Origin: an uncultured Clostridia bacterium
Lineage (GTDB): Bacteria > Bacillota > Clostridia > Christensenellales > Borkfalkiaceae
Length of the DNA stretch: 64,000 nucleotides
Assembly: GCA_944362555.1 (NCBI GenBank)
Contig: CALVTL010000003.1
Location: 28,030 to 92,029, forward strand
Direction: 5' to 3'
How positions within the stretch are numbered: the first letter of the stretch is position 1; each line of letters begins with the position of its first letter. The position numbers were made by a program, and so were the translations under genes. Positions 51,760-60,232 of the stretch are shown piece after piece. The notes below the pieces were generated by a model, which saw nothing but the letters and a program-made list of their open reading frames with translations, ran no database searches and was not told the DNA's origin.

Positions 51760-53787
51760 TTACTCCTTCCCCAGCGACTGCGGCGTCACGGAGAAGGTGT
51801 TGGAGATGCCGTCGCGGGCGTAGTCGTAGGGAAGTTTTGCGACCGATTCGAGCGAGGCGAGCGCGCCGTGGCTGTCCCTGCCGTGCATGGGGTTGGCGCC
51901 CGGGGCGAGCGGTTCGCCCGCCCGCCTGCCGTCCGGCGTGTTGCCCGTCTTTTTGCCGTACACCACGTTGGACGTGATGGTGAGGATGGACATGGTGGGC
52001 ACCGACTCGCGGTAAGTGGTGTGCGACTTGATAAAGTTCATGAACGTCTTGACGAGCCAGACGGCGATCTCGTCGGCGCGGTCGTCGTTGTTGCCGTACT
52101 TGGGGTAGTCGCCCTCGATCCGAAAGTCGGTGACGATGCCCTTTTCGTTGCGGACGGGGTACACTTTTGCGTACCTGATGGCGGAGAGGGAATCGGCGGC
52201 GCAGGAGAGCCCCGCGATGCCCGTTGCGAAGAAGCGGCGCACCTGCGAATCGTGCAGCGCCATCTCGAGCGCCTCGTAGCAATACTTGTCGTGCATATAG
52301 TGGATGACGTTGAGCGTGTTCACATACAGCCCCGCCAGCCAGCGCATCATCTCGGTATACTTCGCCTTCACCTCTTCAAAGTTGAGAGGACCGTCCCCCG
52401 CAACGGGCGCATAGGGCGGCGACACCTGCAAGGGCGCGCCCGTCTTGTCGCACTCGAGCTCGTCCTTCCCGCCGTTGATGGCATAGAGAAGGCACTTGGC
52501 GAGGTTGGCGCGGGCGCCGAAGAACTGCATATCCTTCCCCACGCGCATACTCGAAACGCAGCAGGCGATGCAGTAGTCGTCCCCCATCTCGGGGCGCATC
52601 AGATCGTCGCTCTCGTATTGGATGGCGGACGTCCTGATGGAGATCTCCGCGCAGAACGTCTTGAAGTTTTTGGGCAGCCGCCGCGACCAGAGCACCGTGA
52701 GGTTGGGTTCGGGCGCGGGCCCGAGGTTGATGAGGGTGTGCAGGATGCGGAAGCTGTTTTTGGTGACGAGCGTTCTGCCGTCCACCCCCATGCCGCCGAT
52801 GCTCTCCGTCACCCACGTCGGGTCGCCGCTGAACAGCTCGTTATACTCCTTGATGCGCATGAACTTGACGACGCGCAGCTTCATGACGAAGTGGTCGATG
52901 AGCTCCTGCGCCTCCTGCTCGGTGAGCGTGCCCTCGTCGAGGTCGCGCTGGATGTAGACGTCGAGGAAGGTGGAATTTCTGCCGATGGACATGGCGGCGC
53001 CGTTCTGGTCTTTGACGGCGGCGAGATAGCCGAAATACAGCCACTGGATCGCCTCCTGCGCCGTCTCGGCGGGACGGGAGATGTCGAACCCGTAGGAGGC
53101 AGCCATCTCTTTGAGCCTGCCGAGCGCCTTCACCTGCTCGGAGATCTCCTCCCTGTCGCGGATCTTGTCGGGCGTCATTTCGCCGTCCAGAAGGCGCTTG
53201 TCCTCCTGCTTCTTCCGGATGAGGTAGTCGACGCCGTAGAGCGCGACGCGGCGGTAATCCCCCACGATGCGGCCTCTGCCGTAAGTGTCTGGCAGCCCCG
53301 TCAGGATATGCGCGTGGCGCGCGAGGCGCATTTCGGGCGTGTAGGCGTCGAACACGCCGTCGTTGTGCGTCTTGCGGTATTTGGTGAAGATCTCTTTGAC
53401 GCGCGGCGAAATGTGATAGCCGTACATCTCGAGCGCCTCCTCCGCCATGCGGATGCCGCCGAAGGGCTGCAGCGAGCGCTTGAAGGGCGCATCCGTCTGA
53501 AGCCCGACGATCTTTTCGAGCATTTTATCAAAATATCCCGCCGCGTGCGAATTGACGCGGGAGACGGTCTCGGTATCGGCGTCCAGCACGCCGCCCCTTT
53601 CGCGCTCCTCTTTCGAGAGCTCCATGACCTGCTGCCAGAGCTTGTTGGTCGCCTCCGTTGCGGGGGCGAGGAAGGAGGCGTCCCCCTCGTAAGGGGTGTA
53701 GTTGCGCTGGATGAAGTCGCGCACGTCCACTTCATCGTCCGACCATTTTCCGCGTTCAAAGCCGCGCCATGCCTTTTCAAAGTCCAT
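51760..53787 (-). CDS. pflB: pyruvate formate-lyase catalytic chain without glycyl radical domain
   Basis: The 675-residue protein matches PflB from [15 protein letters not shown] on. It has the active-site cysteine pair in [20 protein letters not shown] (Cys409-Cys410), FGARANLAK, the [20 protein letters not shown] block and [16 protein letters not shown] at the end. Normal PFL (~760 residues) goes on from LGK with the ~80-residue glycyl radical domain; here a TAA stop follows. That domain is encoded by the next small gene. No residues seem to be lost at the break. The two are in different frames and 427 bases apart, so neither a simple frameshift nor read-through joins them. GGAG precedes the ATG. 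Confidence 0.96.
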   Translation of the reverse strand: MDFEKAWRGFERGKWSDDEVDVRDFIQRNYTPYEGDASFLAPATEATNKLWQQVMELSKEERERGGVLDADTETVSRVNSHAAGYFDKMLEKIVGLQTDAPFKRSLQPFGGIRMAEEALEMYGYHISPRVKEIFTKYRKTHNDGVFDAYTPEMRLARHAHILTGLPDTYGRGRIVGDYRRVALYGVDYLIRKKQEDKRLLDGEMTPDKIRDREEISEQVKALGRLKEMAASYGFDISRPAETAQEAIQWLYFGYLAAVKDQNGAAMSIGRNSTFLDVYIQRDLDEGTLTEQEAQELIDHFVMKLRVVKFMRIKEYNELFSGDPTWVTESIGGMGVDGRTLVTKNSFRILHTLINLGPAPEPNLTVLWSRRLPKNFKTFCAEISIRTSAIQYESDDLMRPEMGDDYCIACCVSSMRVGKDMQFFGARANLAKCLLYAINGGKDELECDKTGAPLQVSPPYAPVAGDGPLNFEEVKAKYTEMMRWLAGLYVNTLNVIHYMHDKYCYEALEMALHDSQVRRFFATGIAGLSCAADSLSAIRYAKVYPVRNEKGIVTDFRIEGDYPKYGNNDDRADEIAVWLVKTFMNFIKSHTTYRESVPTMSILTITSNVVYGKKTGNTPDGRRAGEPLAPGANPMHGRDSHGALASLESVAKLPYDYARDGISNTFSVTPQSLGKE

Positions 53788-53849
53788 ATCCGTATTCTCC
53801 GAAGTATATTTTGTGCAGAGAGCTTTTGTACATTCCTTGTCTGCGCCCC

Positions 53850-54125
53850 TCACCCGTCCTGCGCGAGCTTGGCGTCCAGCCACAGCTCCAGGATCTCCTC
53901 GGGCTGATAGCCCGTGCAGCGGGCGATCTCTTTGCCGTCCCGGAAGACGATGAGCGTGGGAACGCGGTCAACGGCGAGCGAACGCACCCTGTCCGCAGTC
54001 TGCTCGCTCACTTCAAGGTGCTCGACGGGGATGCCGCGCGCCGCCGCCAGACGGCGGACGACGGGCAGAAGGGTGAAACAGTTCGCGCAGCTCTCGCCGC
54101 TCACTTCCAGAAGCAATTCGTTCAT
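53850..54125 (-). CDS. thioredoxin-like protein with CANC site, in the pfl operon
   Basis: The 91-residue protein has a thioredoxin fold pattern: strand [10 protein letters not shown], active site [12 protein letters not shown] (C-x-x-C, residues ~13-16), [17 protein letters not shown], then [20 protein letters not shown] with the cis-proline (near 60) and a final helix. It is shorter than thioredoxin and lacks the WCGPC sequence. It overlaps the pflA stop by four bases and lies upstream of pflB, so it is translationally coupled to the activase. It may keep PFL or its activase thiols reduced; this is inferred from context. Confidence 0.85.
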   Translation of the reverse strand: MNELLLEVSGESCANCFTLLPVVRRLAAARGIPVEHLEVSEQTADRVRSLAVDRVPTLIVFRDGKEIARCTGYQPEEILELWLDAKLAQDG

Positions 54126-54856
54126 ATCTCCTCCCGCTGCCATCCCGCGCGCAGGATGCGCTTTGCGTTCTCCACCCGCTCCTTGGCGGGCGGCTGTACC
54201 CCCTCGAGCGGGAACGCGATGCCGAGCTTTTTGTATTTGGGCACTCCCATCGTGTGATAGGGCAGCACCTCCACCCTCTCTACATTGGAGAGGGTATCGA
54301 GGAAGGCGCGGAGCTCATGAAGCGCCCCGTCGTCGTCCGTAATGCCGGGGACAAGGACGTGCCGCACCCACATTTTGACGCCCTTTTGGTCGAGAAATCT
54401 TGCAAACGTGAGCGGATTTTGGTTACTCTGCCCCGTGAGCAGGCGGTGCGCGCCGTCGTCGATGTGCTTGATGTCGAGCAGGACGAGGTCGGTGAGCGCG
54501 GCAAGGCGCTCGTAGCGCGCGTCCCCCGCCGAATAGCAGATGCCAGACGTATCGAGGCAGGTGTTCACCCCCTTCGCCTTTAAAAGCGCAAAGAGTTCGA
54601 GCACGAAATCGAGCTGCAAAAGAGGCTCTCCGCCCGAGACGGTCACACCGCCCCTGTCCGCGAAATAGCTCTTATATTTGAGCACCTCGCGGGCGACGTC
54701 CTCCGCCGTGCGCGCCTGCCCGCCCGAAGGGTGCCATGTATCGGGATTGTGGCAGTATTTGCAGCGCATGGGGCAGCCCTGCAAAAACACGACCGTGCGG
54801 ATGCCGGGGCCGTCCACCGTGCCGAACGATTCAAAGGAATGCACTCTTCCCGTCAT
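54122..54856 (-). CDS. pflA: pyruvate formate-lyase activating enzyme
   Basis: The 244-residue radical SAM enzyme abstracts the Gly hydrogen in PFL to make the glycyl radical. It starts with VHSFESFGTVDGPGIRTVVF, has the cluster motif CPMRCKYCHNPDTW (C-x3-C-x2-C, residues ~29-42), VTVSGGEPLLQ (near 76) and VEVLPYHTMGVPKY (near 200), all typical of PflA. GGGAGGGGGTC precedes the ATG. It is the first gene of the operon; the ZTP riboswitch and its terminator lie in the leader. Confidence 0.96.
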   Translation of the reverse strand: MTGRVHSFESFGTVDGPGIRTVVFLQGCPMRCKYCHNPDTWHPSGGQARTAEDVAREVLKYKSYFADRGGVTVSGGEPLLQLDFVLELFALLKAKGVNTCLDTSGICYSAGDARYERLAALTDLVLLDIKHIDDGAHRLLTGQSNQNPLTFARFLDQKGVKMWVRHVLVPGITDDDGALHELRAFLDTLSNVERVEVLPYHTMGVPKYKKLGIAFPLEGVQPPAKERVENAKRILRAGWQREEI

Positions 54857-54870
54857 GACCCCCTCCCGAC

Positions 54871-54908
54871 AAAAACAGGCAATCTTTGACCCTCGGTCAA
54901 AAATTGCC
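54871..54908 (-). terminator. terminator of the ZTP riboswitch expression platform
   Basis: GGCAATTTTTGACC-GAG-GGTCAAAGATTGCC is followed by TGTTTTTG. Its 5' stem takes in the conserved GGGCA end of the aptamer, as in other ZTP riboswitches. Confidence 0.88.
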
Positions 54909-54972
54909 CAGACGAAACGGCGACACCTCCCTGCGGCTTCACGCGGTACTCCGCTCACTTCGTCAGTCACCG
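54905..54972 (-). promoter_or_regulatory. ZTP riboswitch (pfl RNA motif)
   Basis: On the minus strand GTGACTGACGAA is at the 5' side and GCCGTTTCGTCTGGGCA at the 3' side, with GACGAA pairing with TTCGTC and a GCGGAGTACCGC hairpin between. These are the conserved parts of the ZTP (ZMP)-binding aptamer. ZTP signals low 10-formyl-tetrahydrofolate; binding should disrupt the terminator and turn on pfl, which supplies formate for that pool. Confidence 0.92.
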
Positions 54973-54993
54973 CAGGAACTTTCAACTGCCCCT

Positions 54994-55022
54994 ATCATAC
55001 CACAGCCCGACGGCTTTGTCAA
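54994..55022 (-). promoter_or_regulatory. pfl operon promoter
   Basis: TTGACA and TATGAT with a 17-base spacer; +1 near 54987. Confidence 0.85.
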
Positions 55023-55120
55023 GGGGAAGGCGCTATATTTTTGCAATTATTTTTTGGCAGACACCACAAGATATAGTATTGGTACACAAAGTAAATTTCC
55101 ATATTTTGTGATAAACGGCA

Positions 55121-55150
55121 GCGCGCCGCGGGCGGATGCCCGCGGCGCGC
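55121..55150 (-). terminator. hairpin after panE
   Basis: A perfect 13-bp GCGCGCCGCGGGC/GCCCGCGGCGCGC stem ends the pheST-panE transcript; the T tract (GTTTATC) is weak and offset. Confidence 0.55.
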
Positions 55151-55174
55151 CATACCGCAAAACCTTATAAAAGC

Positions 55175-56185
55175 TCACTTTCTGAAGAGGTCGGAATACT
55201 TTCCGATATTGGTAAACGTGATGGGCGCGCCCTCCTCGAGCAGGTGGACGAGCCCCACCGTCCGCTCGCAGAAGGGGGTGGGCACGCCGTACTTTCTGCC
55301 GAAGTCGCACACCACGCCGTTGATGGCGTCGATCTCGCACTTCTTGCCCGCGCGGATGTCCTGCAGCATACTCGCAACGAGCGAGGCGTGCTTTTTCATC
55401 GCCACGGGGATGAGGGCGAAGGAGACCGCCTTTTTGAGAGGACCACGATAGTCGAAGAGCTTGTCGATCTTGTGCCCCTGCACGGGCTCGATGGTGATGC
55501 CCGCCGCCTTGGCGACGTCGATGCACTCCTTGATGATGCGCTGGGCGACGCGGCGGGACGCCTTGTTCCGGGCGACCTCGCCGAACGTGGCGCCCGTCAC
55601 GGTGGAGAGCCCCGAGAAGGCGCTGTTGATGAGCAGCTTGGACCACCTTGCGCCGAGGAAGTTTTTCTCCACGACGACGGTGCCCATGCACTCGAAGAGG
55701 GCTTTGACGTCGTCGAGATGGTTCCCCTTGCCGAGCGCGCCCAGCGAGAAGGTGAGCGCGGAGGGATCGGAGGTGAGTTCGCTGACCCCCTCCCCCTTGA
55801 AGGTCGCGCCCCATGCGATGGCGCAGCCGAGCGTCCTGTCCGCGCCGATCGCCTCGGCGATGGCGGGCTCGGGCAGCCCGTTCTGGCAGGTGCAAAGCGC
55901 CCCGTCCTCCTTTAAGAATTGCTTCAGAAAGGCGACGACTTCGGCGTTGTGCTGCTGCTTGGTCATCAAAATGATGACGTCGTACTCGCCCGAGAGCTCT
56001 TCGGGAAGGAGGGCGCTCACCTTCTGCACGAAGTCGGCTTTGCCCGTGACGTGCGCGCCGCTTTCTTTGAGCGCCGCGACGTGCGCACGGTTGCGGTTGA
56101 CGAGGTCGACCTGCCGCCCCGCCCTTGCAATGTAGGCGCCGAGCACCGTTCCCAGCGCTCCCGCCCCGTAGATCATCGTTCTCAT
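55175..56185 (-). CDS. ketopantoate reductase family protein
   Basis: The 336-residue protein has the Rossmann start MIYGAGALGTVLGAYIARAG (residues 4-23), the NADPH-binding region, CQNGLPE (near 100), the catalytic lysine/asparagine segment RWSKLLINSAFSGLSTVTGA (K near 180) and a C-terminal domain ending EGAPITFTNIGKYSDLF. It is PanE/ApbA-like; ketopantoate reduction is the type reaction, but paralogues act on other 2-oxoacids. AAGGAGGGAGCT precedes the ATG. It follows pheT after 10 bases, an odd partner for pheST. Confidence 0.85.
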   Translation of the reverse strand: MRTMIYGAGALGTVLGAYIARAGRQVDLVNRNRAHVAALKESGAHVTGKADFVQKVSALLPEELSGEYDVIILMTKQQHNAEVVAFLKQFLKEDGALCTCQNGLPEPAIAEAIGADRTLGCAIAWGATFKGEGVSELTSDPSALTFSLGALGKGNHLDDVKALFECMGTVVVEKNFLGARWSKLLINSAFSGLSTVTGATFGEVARNKASRRVAQRIIKECIDVAKAAGITIEPVQGHKIDKLFDYRGPLKKAVSFALIPVAMKKHASLVASMLQDIRAGKKCEIDAINGVVCDFGRKYGVPTPFCERTVGLVHLLEEGAPITFTNIGKYSDLFRK

Positions 56186-56195
56186 AGCTCCCTCC

Positions 56196-58589
56196 TTACC
56201 GAAGCTGCGCGCCGAGCTGCTTTTCGAGCGCGGCGACGATTTTTTGGAAATACTTTTCCGAAAGTTCGGGCGTGACGGGCTTGTCCCCCTCCGCCGCAAA
56301 GGTGATGTGGAACGCCATGCTCTTTTTGCCCTCGCCGAGGACGGCGCCGCGGAACACGTCGAAGAGTTCGGCGCGCACCGCCGCCTTGCAGCTCTTTAAG
56401 ATGCACTCCTCCATCTGCGCGCAGGTGACCTCCTCCGCGACGACGACCGCAAGGTCGCGCAGCGCGTCGGGGAACTTGGGCACGGGGCGGAAGGTGATGT
56501 CCTTTGCGAATTTTTTGGAGAGCAGGGCGTAGTCGAGCTCGGCAAGATACACCTTCTTTTCAAGGGCGAGCTCCTCGCAGATGGCGGGGTGCAGTTCGCC
56601 CAGCCAGCCCGCCTCCCTCTCGCCCGTCATGACGACGGCGGACATGCCGGGATGCAGGAAGGGCTTTTGCGCGCGGGCGAAGGTGAGATGCAGCCCGAAC
56701 GCCTCGGCGAGCGCCTCGACGGCGCCTTTGAGGTCGAAGAAGTCCCCCTCCCCCCACAGCGCGAGGGAGATGTGCTTTCTCTCCTCGGGGAGCTCGGTGA
56801 GCGGGAGCGACTTGGCGAGATAGACGTTGGCGAGCTCGAACAGCCGCCCCGCCTCATTGCCGCGGCGCACGTTGCGCACGACGTTGGCGATCATGCTGGG
56901 CGCGAGGATGGTGCGCATGACGGAGAGGTCCTCGCCGATGGGGTTGAGGATCCTGATGGCGGCGCGCTCGGCGGCGTCCTCGGGAAGGCGCAGAAGTTCA
57001 AAGTCCCTGGGCGAATAGAAGGAGTAGCTGCACGTCTCCATGAAGCCTTCCGCCTGCAGGGCGCGCTTGCACTTCTCCTCCTCCTTCTGCGCGGTGTTCA
57101 GCCCGCCGCGCGTGACGCTCGCGCGCTGCAAAAAGGTGGGCGTGAGGTGCTCGTAGCCGTAGGAGCGGATGATCTCCTCGGCGAGGTCGGGATAGCCGTC
57201 CACGTCCTCCCGCCACAGGGGGACGGTCACGGACATACCCCCCTCCTTTTCCGTCACGCCGAAGCCGAGGCGCGTCAGGATGGCAGCCATGTCCGCGTGC
57301 GGCACGCTGATGCCGAGCACGGCGTCGATCTTGTCGTACGCCGCCTCGATGGTCTTGGGAGTGAGGGGGTCGGCATTGACGTCGGCGCGCATCGCGGTGG
57401 GCACGCCGCAGCCGAGCTCCTCCACGAGGTGGAGCGCCCTGTCCATCGCGAAGCCGCACGTCCAGGCGTCCATCCCCTTTTCAAAGCGGGCGGAGGAATC
57501 GCTGCGCTGCCCCAGCGCGCGCGACGTCCTGCGCACGTTGTCGCGCACGAATTTGGCTGCCTCGAAGAACACCTCGCGCGTGTCGGGCTTGATTTCGCTG
57601 TTGAGCCCGCCCATGATGCCCGCGAGCGCCACGCCCTTCTTCTTGTCGCAGATGAGCAGGTTCTCGGGCGAGAGCGTGAACTCCTTCTCGTCCAGCGTGA
57701 CGATCTTCTCACCCTCTCTGGCGCGGCGGACGACGATGCCGTCCCCCTCGAGGAAGTTCCTGTCGAAGGCGTGCATGGGCTGCCCCAGCTCCAGCAGCAC
57801 GAAGTTGGTGATGTCCACCATGTCGGACACCGAACGCAGCCCGCACAGCGCAAGGCGGCGGCGCATCCGGCGGGGAGAGGTGCCGATCTTCACGTCCGCA
57901 ACGTAGTTGCCCACATAGCGGGGGCAGAGGGCGGGCTCTTCCACCTCCACCGTCATGACGACGTCCGTCTTGCGCGGGGTATAGCGCGTATCGGGCGCCC
58001 TCAACGGCTTTTGGAGGATGGCAGCCACCTCGCGCGCCATGCCGAACACGCACTGACAGTCGGGGCGGTTGGCGGTGACGGCGATGTCGAAGAGGTAGTC
58101 GTCGATGCCGACGACGGGGCGGATGTCCACGCCCAGGGGGGTATCTTCATCGAGGATGAGGATGCCGTTCACCTCCGCGCCCTCGTAAAAGTCGTCGGAG
58201 ATGCCCAGCTCCTCGCCCGAGCAGAACATCCCCTCCGAGGTGACGCCGCGCAGTTTGCCCGTTTTGATCTTCTGTACCCCGCCCTCGTGCAGGACGGTGG
58301 AATTGTCGAGCGCGACGGGGACGACGGCGCCCGCAAAGACGTTGGTCGCCGCCGTGACGATCTGCCGCATCCCGAGCGCGCCGCAGTCCACCGCGCAGAC
58401 GGTAAGCCTGTCCGCGTCGGGGTGCTTTTCCGTCTTGGTGATGCGCCCCGTGACGACGCCGGAGACGTCCTTTCCGAGATAGGTGAGCTCCTCCACTTCA
58501 AACCCGCAGGAGAAGAGCTTTTTTTGCAGCTCTTCGGGCGCGACGTCCACGTCCACATAGTCTTTCAGCCAGCTCAAAGGTAAAATCAT
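56196..58589 (-). CDS. pheT: phenylalanyl-tRNA synthetase beta subunit
   Basis: The 797-residue subunit has the normal order: N-terminal MILPLSWLKDYVDVDVAPEE, the EMAPII-type tRNA-binding domain (residues ~40-150), B3/B4 editing domain (near 210-390, with RSDSSARFEKGMD), B5 and a C-terminal ferredoxin-like anticodon domain ending DKPVTPELSEKYFQKIVAAL. It forms an alpha2beta2 complex with PheS and edits Tyr-tRNA-Phe. An intergenic region of 156 bases with a long inverted repeat separates it from pheS. Confidence 0.97.
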   Translation of the reverse strand: MILPLSWLKDYVDVDVAPEELQKKLFSCGFEVEELTYLGKDVSGVVTGRITKTEKHPDADRLTVCAVDCGALGMRQIVTAATNVFAGAVVPVALDNSTVLHEGGVQKIKTGKLRGVTSEGMFCSGEELGISDDFYEGAEVNGILILDEDTPLGVDIRPVVGIDDYLFDIAVTANRPDCQCVFGMAREVAAILQKPLRAPDTRYTPRKTDVVMTVEVEEPALCPRYVGNYVADVKIGTSPRRMRRRLALCGLRSVSDMVDITNFVLLELGQPMHAFDRNFLEGDGIVVRRAREGEKIVTLDEKEFTLSPENLLICDKKKGVALAGIMGGLNSEIKPDTREVFFEAAKFVRDNVRRTSRALGQRSDSSARFEKGMDAWTCGFAMDRALHLVEELGCGVPTAMRADVNADPLTPKTIEAAYDKIDAVLGISVPHADMAAILTRLGFGVTEKEGGMSVTVPLWREDVDGYPDLAEEIIRSYGYEHLTPTFLQRASVTRGGLNTAQKEEEKCKRALQAEGFMETCSYSFYSPRDFELLRLPEDAAERAAIRILNPIGEDLSVMRTILAPSMIANVVRNVRRGNEAGRLFELANVYLAKSLPLTELPEERKHISLALWGEGDFFDLKGAVEALAEAFGLHLTFARAQKPFLHPGMSAVVMTGEREAGWLGELHPAICEELALEKKVYLAELDYALLSKKFAKDITFRPVPKFPDALRDLAVVVAEEVTCAQMEECILKSCKAAVRAELFDVFRGAVLGEGKKSMAFHITFAAEGDKPVTPELSEKYFQKIVAALEKQLGAQLR

Positions 58590-58617
58590 AGCACTGTTTT
58601 CCTTATTTTCTCATTTT

Positions 58618-58745
58618 CTTTTTTGGAAAAAGTTCCGCGCAAGACAAGGAGCGTGCGGAACGTCCCGAGGGAGTTTACACCCCCGTAAATGACCGAGGGA
58701 AGCCGTAAACGCGACACCGTATCGCGCGAGAAATTTTTCCAAAGA
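58618..58745. repeat. long inverted repeat between pheS and pheT
   Basis: TTGGAAAAAGTTCCGCGCAAG near 58623 faces CGCGCGAGAAATTTTTCCAA near 58740, with GTTTACACCCCCGTAAATG-type smaller hairpins inside. It should form one branched structure on the pheS-pheT mRNA and does not contain a gene. Confidence 0.7.
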
Positions 58746-59768
58746 TCAATCCTTGAATTGCGCAAGGAAGCGCACATCATTCTCCGTCAGGAGTTTGATG
58801 TTGTTGATGCCGTATTTGAGCATGGCGATGCGCTCGATGCCCATGCCGAAGGCAAAGCCCGAATACTCGTCGGGATCGATGCCGCAGTTTTCGAGCACGC
58901 GGCGGTTGACCATGCCCGCGCCCAGCACCTCGATCCAGCCCGTGCCCTTGCAGAGCGCGCACCCCGTTCCGCCGCAGGCGTGGCAGGAGACGTCCACCTC
59001 GACGGAGGGTTCCGTGAAGGGGAAGTAGGAGGGGCGCAGGCGCGTCTTGCTCCCCTTGCCGAAGATGACGCGCGCAAACTCGTCGAGCATCCCCTGCAGA
59101 TCGCAGAGGGTGATGTTCTTATCCACCACAAGCCCCTCCATCTGATGGAACATGGGCGAATGGGTGGCGTCGTCGTCCGAGCGGAACACCCTGCCCGGAG
59201 AGAGCATTTTGATGGGCGGCTTCTTTTTTTCCATGAGGCGGATCTGCCCCGCGCTCGTCTGCGTGCGCAGCAAAAGCCCGTCGGCGAGATAGAAGGTGTC
59301 CTGCATATCGCGCGCGGGATGGTCGGCGGGCGTGTTGAGCGCCGTGAAGTTATAGTAATCGTTCTCGATCTCGGGCCCCTCGAACACCTCGAACCCCATG
59401 CCCGCGAACACGTCGATGAGCATATTTCTGACGCGCGTGACGGGATGGAGCGTCCCCTGCGCCCGCCTGCGCCCCGGCATGGTGACGTCGATGCGCTCGC
59501 TTGCGAGGCGCTCGGAGAGCTCGCGCGCGCGAAGGTCCTGTTCGATGGAGGCAAAGCGCGCCTCGATCTCCTCCTTTAAGGCGTTGATGCGCTGCCCGAA
59601 GGCGGGGCGCTCCTCGGGCGGGATCTCCTTCATGCGCTTATAGAGCGCCGTCAGCTTGCCCGTTCTGCCCAGAAAGCGCATCCGCGCCTCGTGCAGTTCG
59701 CGGCTGGAATGAAATTCGCGGAGGAAGGTCTTGATCTCCTCCATCAGTTCGTCGAATACGCTGCTCAT
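58746..59768 (-). CDS. pheS: phenylalanyl-tRNA synthetase alpha subunit
   Basis: The 340-residue class II catalytic subunit has the N-terminal coiled coil (residues ~1-85), motif 1 around [21 protein letters not shown], motif 2 as [20 protein letters not shown] (near 200), and motif 3 as [19 protein letters not shown] (near 305). [13 protein letters not shown] stretch (near 265) is unusual but seen in many Firmicutes. Expression is controlled by a Phe T-box. AAGGAGCTTTGT precedes the ATG. Confidence 0.97.
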   Translation of the reverse strand: MSSVFDELMEEIKTFLREFHSSRELHEARMRFLGRTGKLTALYKRMKEIPPEERPAFGQRINALKEEIEARFASIEQDLRARELSERLASERIDVTMPGRRRAQGTLHPVTRVRNMLIDVFAGMGFEVFEGPEIENDYYNFTALNTPADHPARDMQDTFYLADGLLLRTQTSAGQIRLMEKKKPPIKMLSPGRVFRSDDDATHSPMFHQMEGLVVDKNITLCDLQGMLDEFARVIFGKGSKTRLRPSYFPFTEPSVEVDVSCHACGGTGCALCKGTGWIEVLGAGMVNRRVLENCGIDPDEYSGFAFGMGIERIAMLKYGINNIKLLTENDVRFLAQFKD

Positions 59769-59790
59769 ACAAAGCTCCTTTGAAAAATTA

Positions 59791-60030
59791 AAAACGCCCC
59801 GCTCTCCCGAAGGAGAACAGGGCGAAATGACCGCGGTACCACCTGTCTTTGCGCCCGGAAAGGGGCGCCTCGTTGCCCCTTAACGCGAGGGAACGGCTCC
59901 GCTTGAAGTTCTGTTCGGCGGAGCGGCCTGCGGGGGAATACCGTGTGCGTCGGCGCGGGGGTCTTTCAGCCTGCGGACGCCCCTCTCTTTGGCGCTTCGT
60001 GCGCACGTCTGTTCCGCTTTCATGCCTTAT
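59791..60030 (-). promoter_or_regulatory. T-box riboswitch (Phe) upstream of pheS-pheT
   Basis: The T-box AGGTGGTACCGCGG is at 59832-59845 (minus strand). The specifier is TTC (59936-59938) in CGGTATTCCCC, matching Phe. The terminator GCCCTGTTCTCC-TTCG-GGAGAGCGGGGC (59796-59823) is followed by GTTTTTAATTTTTC. The T-box core can pair with uncharged tRNA-Phe acceptor end and open the terminator. Confidence 0.94.
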
Positions 60031-60036
60031 AACAAT

Positions 60037-60065
60037 ATTATAGTCTCCCGCCCGCCCTTTGTCAA
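60037..60065 (-). promoter_or_regulatory. consensus promoter of the pheST operon
   Basis: TTGACA and TATAAT with a 17-base spacer. Confidence 0.92.
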
Positions 60066-60150
60066 ATGTTTTTACGCGCGTTTTTCGCGCCGCCGCCCGC
60101 CGCCGCAGCACGGAAAACGCGCCCCGTTCCCGAAAAACGCGCCCCGCCCG

Positions 60151-60179
60151 TTGACATTTTTTGCAGATTGCGCTACAAT
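60151..60179 (+). promoter_or_regulatory. promoter of the MGDG-synthase-like gene
   Basis: TTGACA and TACAAT with a 17-base spacer. Confidence 0.85.
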
Positions 60180-60232
60180 AGAGAAAACAGTTTTTTGAGC
60201 GCGCCGCGCGCGGCGCCCTTTCGGGAAAGGTC

